64,000 nucleotides of DNA from Rhizobium chutanense (GTDB lineage: Bacteria > Pseudomonadota > Alphaproteobacteria > Rhizobiales > Rhizobiaceae). The stretch lies in contig NZ_NWSV01000022.1 of the NCBI RefSeq assembly GCF_002531935.1, forward strand, positions 45,198 to 109,197, written 5' to 3'. Every line of letters starts with the position of its first letter. The stretch's first letter is position 1. Below, piece after piece: positions 53,765 to 61,943 of the stretch. The notes under the pieces are model-generated. The model had not been told where the DNA came from. It saw only the letters and a program-made list of their open reading frames with translations, and made no database searches. The position numbers and the translations under genes were made by a program.

Positions 53765-54871
53765 ATGAAGCAGGCATATGCGGCGGTCTCGCGCGAAAAG
53801 GCGAAGCCCTTGATCTTGGAGTGCATAGGGATTGAGGAACCTCGTGCAGACGAGATTTTGGTCCGCATCGTCGCATCGGGGGTATGTCATACCGACCTGG
53901 TGGTCAGGGACCAGGGATATGACGTACCTCAACCTGTTGTGTTGGGACACGAAGGCTCTGGCGTCGTCGAGGCCGTCGGGAGCGCAGTTAAAGATCTTGT
54001 GCCCGGTGATCACGTTGCTTTGAGCTACGCCTATTGCGGCAAGTGCGAAAAGTGCCTTTCCGGTACACCTTTCTACTGCGAGGACTTCTTCGGTCGCAAT
54101 TTCCGCGGCACTCGTCCGGATGGCACCTGCCCGATCCATGATTCTCACGGGAAACAGATTAGTGGCTGCTTCTTCGAGCAGTCGTCATTTGCAACCTACG
54201 CCATCGCCAGCGAACGAAACGCCGTGAAGGTTGCAAAGGATGTTCCACTCGAGTTGATCGGACCGCTCGGGTGCGGGCTTCAGACCGGTGCTGGCGCGGT
54301 ACTGAATTGCCTCAAGCCGAAGCCCGGCTCGTCAATAGCAGTGTTCGGTGCTGGTGCGGTTGGCATGGCGGCTACGATGGCCGCGAAAATCGCCGGATGC
54401 GCGACCATCATCGTGATCGACTTGAACGATGAACGGCTGGAACTTTCGCGCGAACTCGGGGCGACGCACACGATAAATGCCCGCAAATTGGACAGCGTTG
54501 CCGCGATCAGGAAGATCGTCCCCGCAGGCGTTGATTTCAGCTTGGAATGCACGAGTTCGCCGCGAGTTTTCCGTCAGGCAGTCGACTGCCTTGGTACGCC
54601 GGGAACATGCGGTCTCGTTGGCTCGTCCGCTCTCGGCACTGAAGGCACGATCGATATCGGGAACTTCCTTTTCGGCCGCACATTGATCGGCGTTGTCGAA
54701 GGACAAAGCGTTCCGTCCGAGTTCGTCCCGCAGTTGATCGAGTATTGGCAGCAGGGACTTTTCCCGTTCGACAAACTGGTTCAGTTCTATGACCTCGACC
54801 AGATCAACGAGGCGATGGCTGATTCCGAGAGCGGCAAAGTCATTAAGCCGATCCTTCGCATGAAGCATTAG
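53765..54871 (+). CDS. Zinc-dependent alcohol dehydrogenase (aryl-alcohol type), copy 2
   Basis: 368 residues from ATG 53765 (TTGGAGGAAC site). Same MDR plan as copy 1: SGVCHTDLVVRDQGYDVPQP, GHEGSGVVEAVG, structural-zinc cysteines CGKCEKCLSGTPFYC and AVFGAGAVGMAATMAAKIAG. The two copies are alignable throughout, but differ in the substrate-pocket region (FFGRNFRGTRPDG versus YTQYNLTGLRPNG), so they may act on different alcohols of the same pathway. Monocistronic, with its own operator. Confidence 0.92.
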   Translation: MKQAYAAVSREKAKPLILECIGIEEPRADEILVRIVASGVCHTDLVVRDQGYDVPQPVVLGHEGSGVVEAVGSAVKDLVPGDHVALSYAYCGKCEKCLSGTPFYCEDFFGRNFRGTRPDGTCPIHDSHGKQISGCFFEQSSFATYAIASERNAVKVAKDVPLELIGPLGCGLQTGAGAVLNCLKPKPGSSIAVFGAGAVGMAATMAAKIAGCATIIVIDLNDERLELSRELGATHTINARKLDSVAAIRKIVPAGVDFSLECTSSPRVFRQAVDCLGTPGTCGLVGSSALGTEGTIDIGNFLFGRTLIGVVEGQSVPSEFVPQLIEYWQQGLFPFDKLVQFYDLDQINEAMADSESGKVIKPILRMKH

Positions 54872-54896
54872 TTTTGCGAGACTTTTCGAAAGACAA

Positions 54897-54924
54897 GACG
54901 GACCGCGATTAAATGCGATCCGTC
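54897..54924 (+). terminator. Hairpin after adh copy 2
   Basis: GACGGACCGC (54897-54906) and GCGATCCGTC (54915-54924) pair with one mismatch around an eight-base loop, 25 bases after the stop. No T-run follows, so termination may be weak or bidirectional. The gap to 55107 shows no gene. Confidence 0.5.
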
Positions 54925-55107
54925 GGAACAGCCGTGCTCAAGACGAGATATGGTCGAACGCTGCTTTCGATGCAATCGCGGGCCACATCACTCCGATAGG
55001 CCTGCACGAATGATGTGCTGGCAGGGCCCACGCAAAAGCTCTAGGACTCTGCCGGTCAAAGGCGGCCCCCTACAATCACCGGCAGGTAAGTGGCGAGGGC
55101 GGCTCCG

Positions 55108-56388
55108 TTATCCAAGGGGTCCAGAGAACACCTGCGCGCCAAACACTGAAAAGACGTTGCTCCGGCCGACGTGTTCAGCTGACGTGTCCTGGTCCAACAG
55201 GTGGCCAAACCGATCGCGCTTTGTCTTAAAATAAGTGATGTTGGACGCGCTAGATGCGGCGATCAGACTCTGGCGAGACGACACGATGACGCCTGACGTT
55301 CGCAGCGCCTCTATTTTTGTAGGATTGTTGGTCAGAAGCCGAACGCTGCCGATACCGAGGTCGCGGATGATATCCGCCGCTGCGTTATATTCGCGGGAAT
55401 CAGATGCGAAGCCGAGTTCCCAATTTGCCTCAAGAGTATCACGACCATGATCCTGCAGGCTGTAAGCCGCAATTTTGTTTCCTAAGCCAATGCCACGCCC
55501 CTCTTGCCCACGCATGTAGATCACGCAACCAGCGCCCGCTAACTGGACCGCCCGAAGAGCCATTTCGAGCTGTTGACCGCAGTCGCATCGCATGGACCGG
55601 AACGCCTCACCTGTCAGACATTCAGAATGCACCCGTACCAGAACGTCTTCCTTCTCGCACAACTCGCCAAGTGTCAAAGCTAAGTGTTCCGTTCCCGTCA
55701 AACTATCGCGATAAGCAATTGCCTTGAAATCCCCAAACCGCGTTGGCATAAAGGACTGCGCGTAACGCTTTACCCTCGTATCACGACTCCTGCAGTACTC
55801 AATCAAAGCGTCGATCGTTACTATGTGCAGGCCATGTTCGATTGCGAACTTCTCGAGATCTGGCAGTCGAGACATGGTTCCGTCGTCATTGGCGATCTCG
55901 CAGATTACGCCAGCCGGCGCCAGGCCGGCAAGTCGTGCAAGATCCACGGCAGCTTCGGTGTGGCCAGGACGGCCCAGGACACCGAGACGATTTGCACGCA
56001 AAGGAAAAATGTGACCCGGTCGCGATAGGTCTTCCGGCCGCGTCTGCGGATCGATGAGCGACTTGACGGTTGCTGCTCGATCTTCGGCTGAAATCCCTGT
56101 CGTTGTGCCGTGTTTGCAATCGACGGAAACGGTAAATGCCGTCTGCAGTGAGTCCGAATTACGTGTGACCATCAGGGGGATCTCGAGTTTGTCGAGACGT
56201 TCGGCTGGAAGTGGCACGCAGATAAGGCCTCTCGCATATTTCATCATGAAAGCGATGTGCTCAGCTGTTATTTTTTCGGCAGCAACGACTAGGTCGCCTT
56301 CATTCTCCCGGTTTTCGTCGTCGACCACGATAACCATCTCGCCCGCTTCGATCGCCTCGATCGCCTCATCTATGCTCGAAAAAGACAT
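55108..56388 (-). CDS. ribBA: RibBA: DHBP synthase / GTP cyclohydrolase II
   Basis: 426 residues from ATG 56388 with TAAGGAGGAGG. N-terminal RibB domain: VIVVDDENRENEGDLVVAAE and RPGHIFPLRANRLGVLGRPGHTEAAVDL; C-terminal RibA domain with zinc ligands in SECLTGEAFRSMRCDCGQQL and the GTP-binding RGQEGRGIGL. It makes the two precursors of riboflavin (dihydroxybutanone phosphate and the pyrimidine). Directly follows the FMN reductase gene, so the pair looks like a flavin supply unit for the monooxygenase encoded nearby. A chromosomal copy is presumably separate. Confidence 0.94.
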   Translation of the reverse strand: MSFSSIDEAIEAIEAGEMVIVVDDENRENEGDLVVAAEKITAEHIAFMMKYARGLICVPLPAERLDKLEIPLMVTRNSDSLQTAFTVSVDCKHGTTTGISAEDRAATVKSLIDPQTRPEDLSRPGHIFPLRANRLGVLGRPGHTEAAVDLARLAGLAPAGVICEIANDDGTMSRLPDLEKFAIEHGLHIVTIDALIEYCRSRDTRVKRYAQSFMPTRFGDFKAIAYRDSLTGTEHLALTLGELCEKEDVLVRVHSECLTGEAFRSMRCDCGQQLEMALRAVQLAGAGCVIYMRGQEGRGIGLGNKIAAYSLQDHGRDTLEANWELGFASDSREYNAAADIIRDLGIGSVRLLTNNPTKIEALRTSGVIVSSRQSLIAASSASNITYFKTKRDRFGHLLDQDTSAEHVGRSNVFSVFGAQVFSGPLG

Positions 56389-56404
56389 GGAATCCTCCTC
56401 CTTA

Positions 56405-56923
56405 TTATGGGCTGACGGCGCGACGCGCGGCATCGAGCTCTCTGTCGACAAGCGCGCGCAGGTTCTCAGAAAGAGCATCGTTCTGAAAATCTTCATCGAG
56501 AGCGAAAATGAAACGGCTATGTATTTGCGCTTCGAAAAAGTCGAATAAGGCTTCCATCGAGGCTTCGACGAGCGGCTTGTGACTCGATGCTTTACCGGTT
56601 GCAAAAGGGATCACATAGCGGCCCTTAAGCGCTTTCATGTCGACAAGGTCGAATAAATGCTTCAGCAACCCAGTGTAAGATGCTTTGTAGACCGGACTAC
56701 CAACAACTAGCACGTCACTAGCCAAAATATCGTTGAGTGCCGCTTTAACAATCTCAGCGGCGCTGGAGGGCAACACTGTTGCCCCAAGGTGCGGATGAAG
56801 GTCGACAAGGTCCCAGCAGCTTGCTTCGTTGCCGGACGCGCGCACCCGATCCACCATGAAGTCTGCTACGGCCCGGGTTTTCGAGGGGCGCGATAAATTC
56901 CCCGTTATTACAACAACTTTCAT
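56405..56923 (-). CDS. NADPH-dependent FMN reductase (SsuE/MsuE type)
   Basis: 172 residues from ATG 56923 (GGGAG site). Flavodoxin-like fold: VVVITGNLSRPSKTRAVADF (FMN phosphate loop), ASDVLVVGSPVYKASYTGLL and FATGKASSHKPL. SsuE-type enzymes give reduced FMN to two-component monooxygenases. Upstream of ribBA with a 16-base gap; a degenerate copy of the shared operator is at 56951-56964. Confidence 0.9.
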   Translation of the reverse strand: MKVVVITGNLSRPSKTRAVADFMVDRVRASGNEASCWDLVDLHPHLGATVLPSSAAEIVKAALNDILASDVLVVGSPVYKASYTGLLKHLFDLVDMKALKGRYVIPFATGKASSHKPLVEASMEALFDFFEAQIHSRFIFALDEDFQNDALSENLRALVDRELDAARRAVSP

Positions 56924-56950
56924 GTCACAGGACTCCCAACATTCTCGCAT

Positions 56951-56964
56951 AAGACAATCTTACA
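56951..56964. promoter_or_regulatory. Degenerate GACA-N3-TGTC operator upstream of the FMN reductase
   Basis: AAGACAATCTTACA matches CAGACAATCTGTCA at 11 of 14 positions and lies 28 bases before the FMN reductase start. The left half-site is intact. Its placement at the start of the flavin-supply operon supports function; the mismatches may mean weaker control. Confidence 0.5.
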
Positions 56965-57283
56965 ATTTTCACTCACACCGCAATGGAGGTCGTTGAGGAC
57001 CCGTGGGGGCAAAAATAGTCCTGCGGTGTCCTGAGCCCTCACAACCCGTAATTTCCCAACCTCGAAGGCTGGATTGCTTCGCAGAAGTCTTCTGTCTCGT
57101 ACGACTTTATTCTCTCAATGGGTGGGCTCGCCGTGCAAGCGCACCTACTGTCTGCAATCCCTGCCGCTTTTACCGACCCAGCACGTTTGCGTTAGAACCT
57201 CCTGGACACGGAATGAGGCGTTGCCGCTTGATATACGGTCGCCGTGGCTCCACCTCAGTTACGACAGGTAGTATCCCGGTCAC
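56965..57283. other. Gap between the two leftward operons; no gene seen
   Basis: About 320 bases between the operator upstream of the FMN reductase and the 3' end of the GFA gene. Plus-strand frames here are short and lack starts with ribosome sites. No hairpin with a T-run was noticed. Confidence 0.4.
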
Positions 57284-57682
57284 TTACGGGAACTCTGGTG
57301 AGCTTGCCTTCGATGGATCATGGGCGAGCCAAGGTTCCGCATGCGATACCCACACGTTTGACATCGGCACACTTCCAGGATCGGTATCGAACGTGCCGGC
57401 TCTAACGACTTTGAGCTCCGGGCTGGCCGGCCGCTCCGCATAAACGTGCGAGCCACATACCGAACAAAACCACCGCAGCTTTCCAGGCGTCGATTCGAAG
57501 CTATGAAGCGTATCTTGGCCTGTAAGGATCTTGAAGTGCTCGCTTTTCACCTTCGCAGCGGTATTGTGATCAGCGGCGTGTGACTTCCGGCATGTTTGAC
57601 AGAAGCAATTCCACATGGGTCCATCAATTTCCTGAACCTGGTACGTTACCGCTTTGCATTGGCATGATCCGAAGATTGGCAT
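57284..57682 (-). CDS. GFA-family (CENP-V-like) zinc protein
   Basis: 132 residues from ATG 57682 (AAAGGATACCCG). Zinc-binding cysteines in FGSCQCKAVTYQV, WNCFCQTCRKSH and RWFCSVCGSHVY are the hallmark of the glutathione-dependent formaldehyde-activating (GFA) family. Most members probably bind small thiol adducts or formaldehyde. As last gene of the leftward monooxygenase operon it could handle a C1 or aldehyde by-product. It starts just before the aminotransferase stop codon ends (overlap). Confidence 0.85.
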   Translation of the reverse strand: MPIFGSCQCKAVTYQVQEIDGPMWNCFCQTCRKSHAADHNTAAKVKSEHFKILTGQDTLHSFESTPGKLRWFCSVCGSHVYAERPASPELKVVRAGTFDTDPGSVPMSNVWVSHAEPWLAHDPSKASSPEFP

Positions 57683-57693
57683 CGGGTATCCTT

Positions 57694-58899
57694 TCACTGA
57701 TTCATTACGTTGATTTCAAATTTCTCGTCGCCGCTAAGCCAGCGTTTGATGTTGCGCGCAGCCTGGCGGATGCGGTGTTCGTTCTCGACGAGCGCCAGAC
57801 GGACGTAGTCGTCGCCCATTTCGCCGAAGCCGATACCCGGTGCAACGGCGACGTCGGCCTTCTCGACCAGCAGCTTGGAAAACTCCAGCGAACCGAGATG
57901 ACGGAACTTTTCCGGGATCTTTGCCCAGGCGAACATGGTGGCAGCCGGCGGCGGCACGTCGAAGCCGGCCTTCCCGAAGCTTTCGACCATGACGTCGCGG
58001 CGACGCTTGTAGACGTTGCGAACCTCCGCAATGTCGGAACCGTCGCCGTTCAGCGCATGGGTCGCGGCCACCTGGATCGGCGTGAAGGCGCCGTAGTCGA
58101 GATAGGACTTGACGCGGGTGAGCGCCGCGATCAGCCGCTCGTTGCCGACGGCAAAGCCCATGCGCCAGCCGGGCATGGAAAAGGTCTTCGACATCGAGGT
58201 GAATTCGACGGTCACATCCATTGCACCCGGCACTTCGAGAACCGATGGCGGCGGAGCGCCGTCGAAGTAGATCTCGGAATAGGCAAGGTCGGAAAGCACG
58301 ATGATGTCATGCTTCTTGGCGAAGGCGACGACGTCCTTATAGAAATCGAGCGTCGCGACGAGGGCCGTCGGGTTCGACGGATAGTTGAGGATCAGCGCCA
58401 ACGGCTTCGGGATCGAATGCCGGACCGCCCGCTCCAGCGGCGGGAAAAAGCTCTCATCCGGCTCAACCGACATCGAGCGGATCACGCCGCCCGCCATCAG
58501 GAAACCGAAGGCGTGGATCGGATAGGTCGGGTTCGGGCAGAGGATCACGTCGCCGGGCGCGGTGATCGCCTGCGCCATGTTGGCGAAGCCTTCCTTGGAG
58601 CCCAAGGTGGCGACCACCTGGGTATCCGGGTTGAGCTTGACACCGAAACGGCGGGCATAATAGGCGGCCTGGGCACGGCGCAGCCCCGGAATGCCCTTGG
58701 AGGAGGAATAGCGGTGGGTGCGCGGATCCTGCACGACCTCGCACAGCTTGTCGACGATCGACTGAGGAGTGGGAAGGTCGGGGTTTCCCATGCCGAGATC
58801 AATGATATCGGCGCCGCCCGCTCGCGCGCTTGCTTTCAAACGGTTGACCTGTTCGAAAACATAAGGCGGCAAACGTTGAATTCTGTGAAAGTCCAGCAC
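57694..58899 (-). CDS. Class I/II PLP aminotransferase (alanine/diaminopimelate type)
   Basis: 401 residues from GTG 58899 (GGAA upstream), where similarity to the family begins (FHRIQRLPPYVFEQVNRLK). A longer frame from ATG 58989 would read through a hairpin. PLP Lys lies in SMSKTFSMPGWRMGF; other motifs are DLGMGNPDLPTP, LNYPSNPT and SDLAYSEIYFD. Very close to chromosomal AlaC-type rhizobial aminotransferases and visibly more GC-rich than its neighbours, so perhaps recruited from the chromosome. It would transaminate an oxo-acid of the pathway. Confidence 0.9.
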   Translation of the reverse strand: MLDFHRIQRLPPYVFEQVNRLKASARAGGADIIDLGMGNPDLPTPQSIVDKLCEVVQDPRTHRYSSSKGIPGLRRAQAAYYARRFGVKLNPDTQVVATLGSKEGFANMAQAITAPGDVILCPNPTYPIHAFGFLMAGGVIRSMSVEPDESFFPPLERAVRHSIPKPLALILNYPSNPTALVATLDFYKDVVAFAKKHDIIVLSDLAYSEIYFDGAPPPSVLEVPGAMDVTVEFTSMSKTFSMPGWRMGFAVGNERLIAALTRVKSYLDYGAFTPIQVAATHALNGDGSDIAEVRNVYKRRRDVMVESFGKAGFDVPPPAATMFAWAKIPEKFRHLGSLEFSKLLVEKADVAVAPGIGFGEMGDDYVRLALVENEHRIRQAARNIKRWLSGDEKFEINVMNQ

Positions 58900-58924
58900 A
58901 CTATTTCCAATCAAATCGCAGATA

Positions 58925-58959
58925 CCTCCCGCGCCGATTATAGAAACCGACGCGGGAGG
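58925..58959 (-). promoter_or_regulatory. Hairpin between binding-protein and aminotransferase genes
   Basis: CCTCCCGCG (58925-58933) and CGCGGGAGG (58951-58959) are perfect 9-bp arms. On the minus strand the loop contains TATAAT, a -10-like box, so the site could combine an mRNA-protecting hairpin after the binding-protein gene with a promoter for the aminotransferase. Confidence 0.6.
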
Positions 58960-58988
58960 CTGGGAGGTCTCCTTCCGGAGAACATTCA

Positions 58989-60158
58989 TTACTTCTTCGG
59001 CCGCCAAGCTAACGGATCTTCAGGACGTTCGAAGTAGTTTGCAGCGACGTCTGCAGGCCACCAGCCGTTGTTCTTCGGCTCGATCCAATCCGTGGAATTG
59101 GGATCGCAATCTTCCTTCAGCACTTCCTTCACGTCATCAATGGTGTAAGGAAGCGCAGGACGAAGAATCGACTGGATCTTTGGTCCCTGGCCTTCGAGCG
59201 TTCGCATCATGACGTCCCACACAAGGCGGGCATCAGACCGCGGCGGCCAGAAATGGAAGCTCTTGCTTATGAAATCAGGGTTCTTACGCCAGTAGCAGGC
59301 TGCCGAAGCCTCACCCCCGAGCACGATAGGCATCATGTCGCGGCCGGATTGCTGTACTGCGTTCACGACACCGTTTTCTGAAGCGGACTGAACGAGAATG
59401 CCATTAACCTCAGCAAGATTGGTGGCAAGAAACTTCTGAACCTCAACCTGGGCGACCTGGTCGGTCCATTTGCCAGCTATCGTGCCTACAATTTTGATAC
59501 CGGGGAATTTATCGAACGCGTTCTTCGCGCCGATGTCGAAGCTGTCCGATGATGCGAAACCGGGGATGCCCGATACCATCAGGACGTTGCCTTTTTCACC
59601 GATTTCCTTGGCAAGCCATTCAGCAGCCTTGTAGCCACCGTCGGTGTTATTCTCTGTGGCATTGATTGCGTAGGGTGATGTGACATAGCCCGAGACTGAG
59701 AAGACTGGCACGCCTTTCGAATGAGCATACTCTATGGTCTTGTTAAGTGCGGTAATGTTCGAGCAGCAAATGACGATCGCATCAACACCGTCGTCAACCA
59801 TCTGCCGCATCTGCTGGATTTGGACAGCGTCTTTGAGGTCAGACTGCGTGACGATTAGATCGGAGACTAGGCCTGCTTCCTTATATCTCGGAAGCAATAC
59901 GTTGGTGAATTCGTCCAGGATGTTCGCGCGCCAGGTATTACCGGCATATGTGGATGCATAACCAATTTTCCACGGCGGTGGACGTTTTGGAACAAAATCT
60001 TTGTACACCGTCCCCCCGAGCGGAATGGCGGGATCGATATTCTCGTAAAGCGCCTTTTGGTCCGGCGGCAACGAATCGAGGCCGTCAGCCTTCGCCACGC
60101 CGTTCATGTGATAAAGGCTCGACAGCGTAAAAAGCGCTGCAACGATTTTCTTCAGCAT
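58989..60158 (-). CDS. Second periplasmic (Peripla_BP_4-type) substrate-binding protein
   Basis: 389 residues from ATG 60158 (GGGGAGGAGG site). Sec signal peptide (MLKKIVAALFTLSSLYHMNG). Binding fold: QIQQMRQMVDDGVDAIVICC, GVPVFSVSGYVTSPYAINAT and EKGNVLMVSGIPGFASSDSF. It is a distant relative of the binding protein at 51427 but Trp-rich near the C-terminus (DWIEPKNNGWWPADV). No permease or ATPase gene accompanies it, so it may share the transporter at 47.9-51.4 kb. Inside the monooxygenase operon. Confidence 0.88.
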   Translation of the reverse strand: MLKKIVAALFTLSSLYHMNGVAKADGLDSLPPDQKALYENIDPAIPLGGTVYKDFVPKRPPPWKIGYASTYAGNTWRANILDEFTNVLLPRYKEAGLVSDLIVTQSDLKDAVQIQQMRQMVDDGVDAIVICCSNITALNKTIEYAHSKGVPVFSVSGYVTSPYAINATENNTDGGYKAAEWLAKEIGEKGNVLMVSGIPGFASSDSFDIGAKNAFDKFPGIKIVGTIAGKWTDQVAQVEVQKFLATNLAEVNGILVQSASENGVVNAVQQSGRDMMPIVLGGEASAACYWRKNPDFISKSFHFWPPRSDARLVWDVMMRTLEGQGPKIQSILRPALPYTIDDVKEVLKEDCDPNSTDWIEPKNNGWWPADVAANYFERPEDPLAWRPKK

Positions 60159-60281
60159 TCAGGGCCTCCTCCCCTTGTGGTTCCGCTCAACCGCCGGCCC
60201 CTTTGGCCGCCAGCCGCGAAAATCCTGCCAGAATCTGGCAGAGTTCGTGTCGGGACGGCAATCGCCGTCCCGAGGACTGGT

Positions 60282-61403
60282 TCAGTTGCGCAGACCGGCT
60301 TGCTTGAGCAGCGGCATGACACGGTCGTTAAAGAAGGGAAGTTCCTCGTTGTAATCGACCATTGTCAGCAAGGCGCCGTTGACGCCTGTATTGCTGAGAT
60401 CCACGAGCTTGTCGGCGACTTGTTCTGGATTGCCGACGATCGGGTATCCACCCCAGCCAGCGACGAAGCGTTCCTTGAATTTTTGATACATTTCGGCAGA
60501 ATGGTTTTGAGATTGCACCTGCAGAACTTCACAGATGTTCTCGCATGCCTCCCAGTCACCCTTCTGGTTGACGTAGTAGTCGTAGTATTCCTTTGCTTCC
60601 TTCTCCGTTTCGCGAACGATAACGGGGCAAGCTGTGAATGTGCCAAGATCACGGTTATATTCAGTACGCGCCAGGTCCTTCACCTTTTTGACCCAGGCAG
60701 CGCCGGATTCCATGTCTTGCATGAAGCCGAAGTTGAAGTCGCAGAACTTGGCGGTGAAATGCAGTCCCTTGCCCGAGGCGCCGGCGCAGATCAGGAGCGG
60801 GCGACCCGCCTTGTTGTAGGGTTTGGGTTCACTGAAGGCGTCTTTGACTTTGAGGAACTCGCCTTCGAAGGTAACGCCATTGCGTTTCCAGAGCGTCTCG
60901 ACGATATCCATCCATTCAGTGGCGTATTCATAGCGGGTGTCGTGCTCCATCATAGGAACTCCGAACATTTCCATTTCGGGAGTGAACCAGCCGGTAACGA
61001 GATTGAGGCCGTATCGACCCTTCGAGATGTGATCGATTGTTGTCGCCATCTTGGTTGCAACAATCGGGTTTAGCGTCGGAATGTGAGTCGTTGAGAAGAA
61101 CTGGAGCTTCGTGGTGACCGCCGCGAGAGCGGCCGCCCAGGTGAACGTATCCATGTTCACGCCATTGAAGTTTGAAGGACCGCCAAAACCACGCCAGCGT
61201 GCAATCGGCACCATGCATTCCCAACCGGCTGCCTCAAGCTTCTTTGCAATCTCGACGTTGTGGTCGAAGGTAGGTTCGAACGTTGTCTCAGCGAGCGTAA
61301 TCGCGCATGCATTCGAGCAATTCGTGCCAAATACGCCGAGCTTGAGCTTGTTATCATTGAACATTGGGTTTCCGGCAGCGCGGAAATCGTCTTGTGCGGT
61401 CAC
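60282..61403 (-). CDS. LLM-class FMNH2-dependent monooxygenase, RutA-like
   Basis: 373 residues from GTG 61403 with GAGGAGGGACTACA (ATG 61364 would remove 13 residues). Luciferase-like TIM barrel; RWRGFGGPSNFNGVNMDTFT and YGLNLVTGWFTPEMEMFGVP closely match the pattern of pyrimidine oxygenase RutA and dimethylsulfone monooxygenase SfnG rather than SsuD. Uses FMNH2 and O2 to open a ring or cleave a C-S or C-N bond. A flavin reductase is encoded two genes upstream. It is probably the key enzyme of the pathway. Confidence 0.9.
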   Translation of the reverse strand: MTAQDDFRAAGNPMFNDNKLKLGVFGTNCSNACAITLAETTFEPTFDHNVEIAKKLEAAGWECMVPIARWRGFGGPSNFNGVNMDTFTWAAALAAVTTKLQFFSTTHIPTLNPIVATKMATTIDHISKGRYGLNLVTGWFTPEMEMFGVPMMEHDTRYEYATEWMDIVETLWKRNGVTFEGEFLKVKDAFSEPKPYNKAGRPLLICAGASGKGLHFTAKFCDFNFGFMQDMESGAAWVKKVKDLARTEYNRDLGTFTACPVIVRETEKEAKEYYDYYVNQKGDWEACENICEVLQVQSQNHSAEMYQKFKERFVAGWGGYPIVGNPEQVADKLVDLSNTGVNGALLTMVDYNEELPFFNDRVMPLLKQAGLRN

Positions 61404-61463
61404 TGTAGTCCCTCCTCGGGCTGGCAACGGATGATGCTCAGCCCACTCAAATGCGTTGAATAA

Positions 61464-61880
61464 CTAGATGCCCATCTCGTCGAAAACTTCCGCTGCCACG
61501 CGGAAGCTGTCGATGGCCGCAGGAACACCGCAGTAAATCGAAACCTGGAGGAAAACCTCCCGAATTTCCTCTTTGGTAAGACCGTTGTTGATTGCTCCGC
61601 GAACATGCAGTTTCAGCTCATGCGGACGATTGAGGGCCGAAATCATCCCGAGATTGAGGATGCTGCGCTGCTTGCGCTCCAGGCCCGGCCGATTCCAAAT
61701 CGCGTCCCAGCAGTATTCTGTGACGAGGGTTTGCATCGGCCAATTGAAGTCGGTGGCTTTGCTGACCGACGCATCAACATAGCCCCCCCCCAAGACTTCG
61801 CGCCGGGTCTTTAGTCCGCGCTCAAAGCGCTCTGTGACTTCACGTCCATGAATTTCTCTTGCGGGTGCCATATTGCTCAC
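61464..61880 (-). CDS. Carboxymuconolactone decarboxylase-family protein (PcaC-like)
   Basis: 138 residues from GTG 61880, which has AAGGAGAAAAGC before it; the usual alternative ATG 61871 is poorly placed. The CMD pattern is strong: LERKQRSILNLGMISALNRP, HELKLHVRGAINNGLTKEEI and VSIYCGVPAAIDSF, as in gamma-carboxymuconolactone decarboxylase PcaC. Lacks the AhpD CxxC motif, so it is a decarboxylase/lyase type rather than a peroxidase. It suggests a lactone or keto-acid intermediate. Confidence 0.88.
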   Translation of the reverse strand: MSNMAPAREIHGREVTERFERGLKTRREVLGGGYVDASVSKATDFNWPMQTLVTEYCWDAIWNRPGLERKQRSILNLGMISALNRPHELKLHVRGAINNGLTKEEIREVFLQVSIYCGVPAAIDSFRVAAEVFDEMGI

Positions 61881-61943
61881 GCTTTTCTCCTTGCCGCCCT
61901 TGGGCTTTCGATGAGTGATGTGATTGGTGGTTAAAGCCACCTA

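Noticed and set aside
57580..59037. 485-codon plus-strand frame
   Set aside because: Antisense to the aminotransferase gene, which has full family motifs; the frame is a composition artefact.
60282..61403. SsuD alkanesulfonate monooxygenase
   Set aside because: The RGFGG and NLVTGW motifs place it nearer to RutA/SfnG-type LLM proteins; the SsuE-like reductase alone does not make it SsuD.
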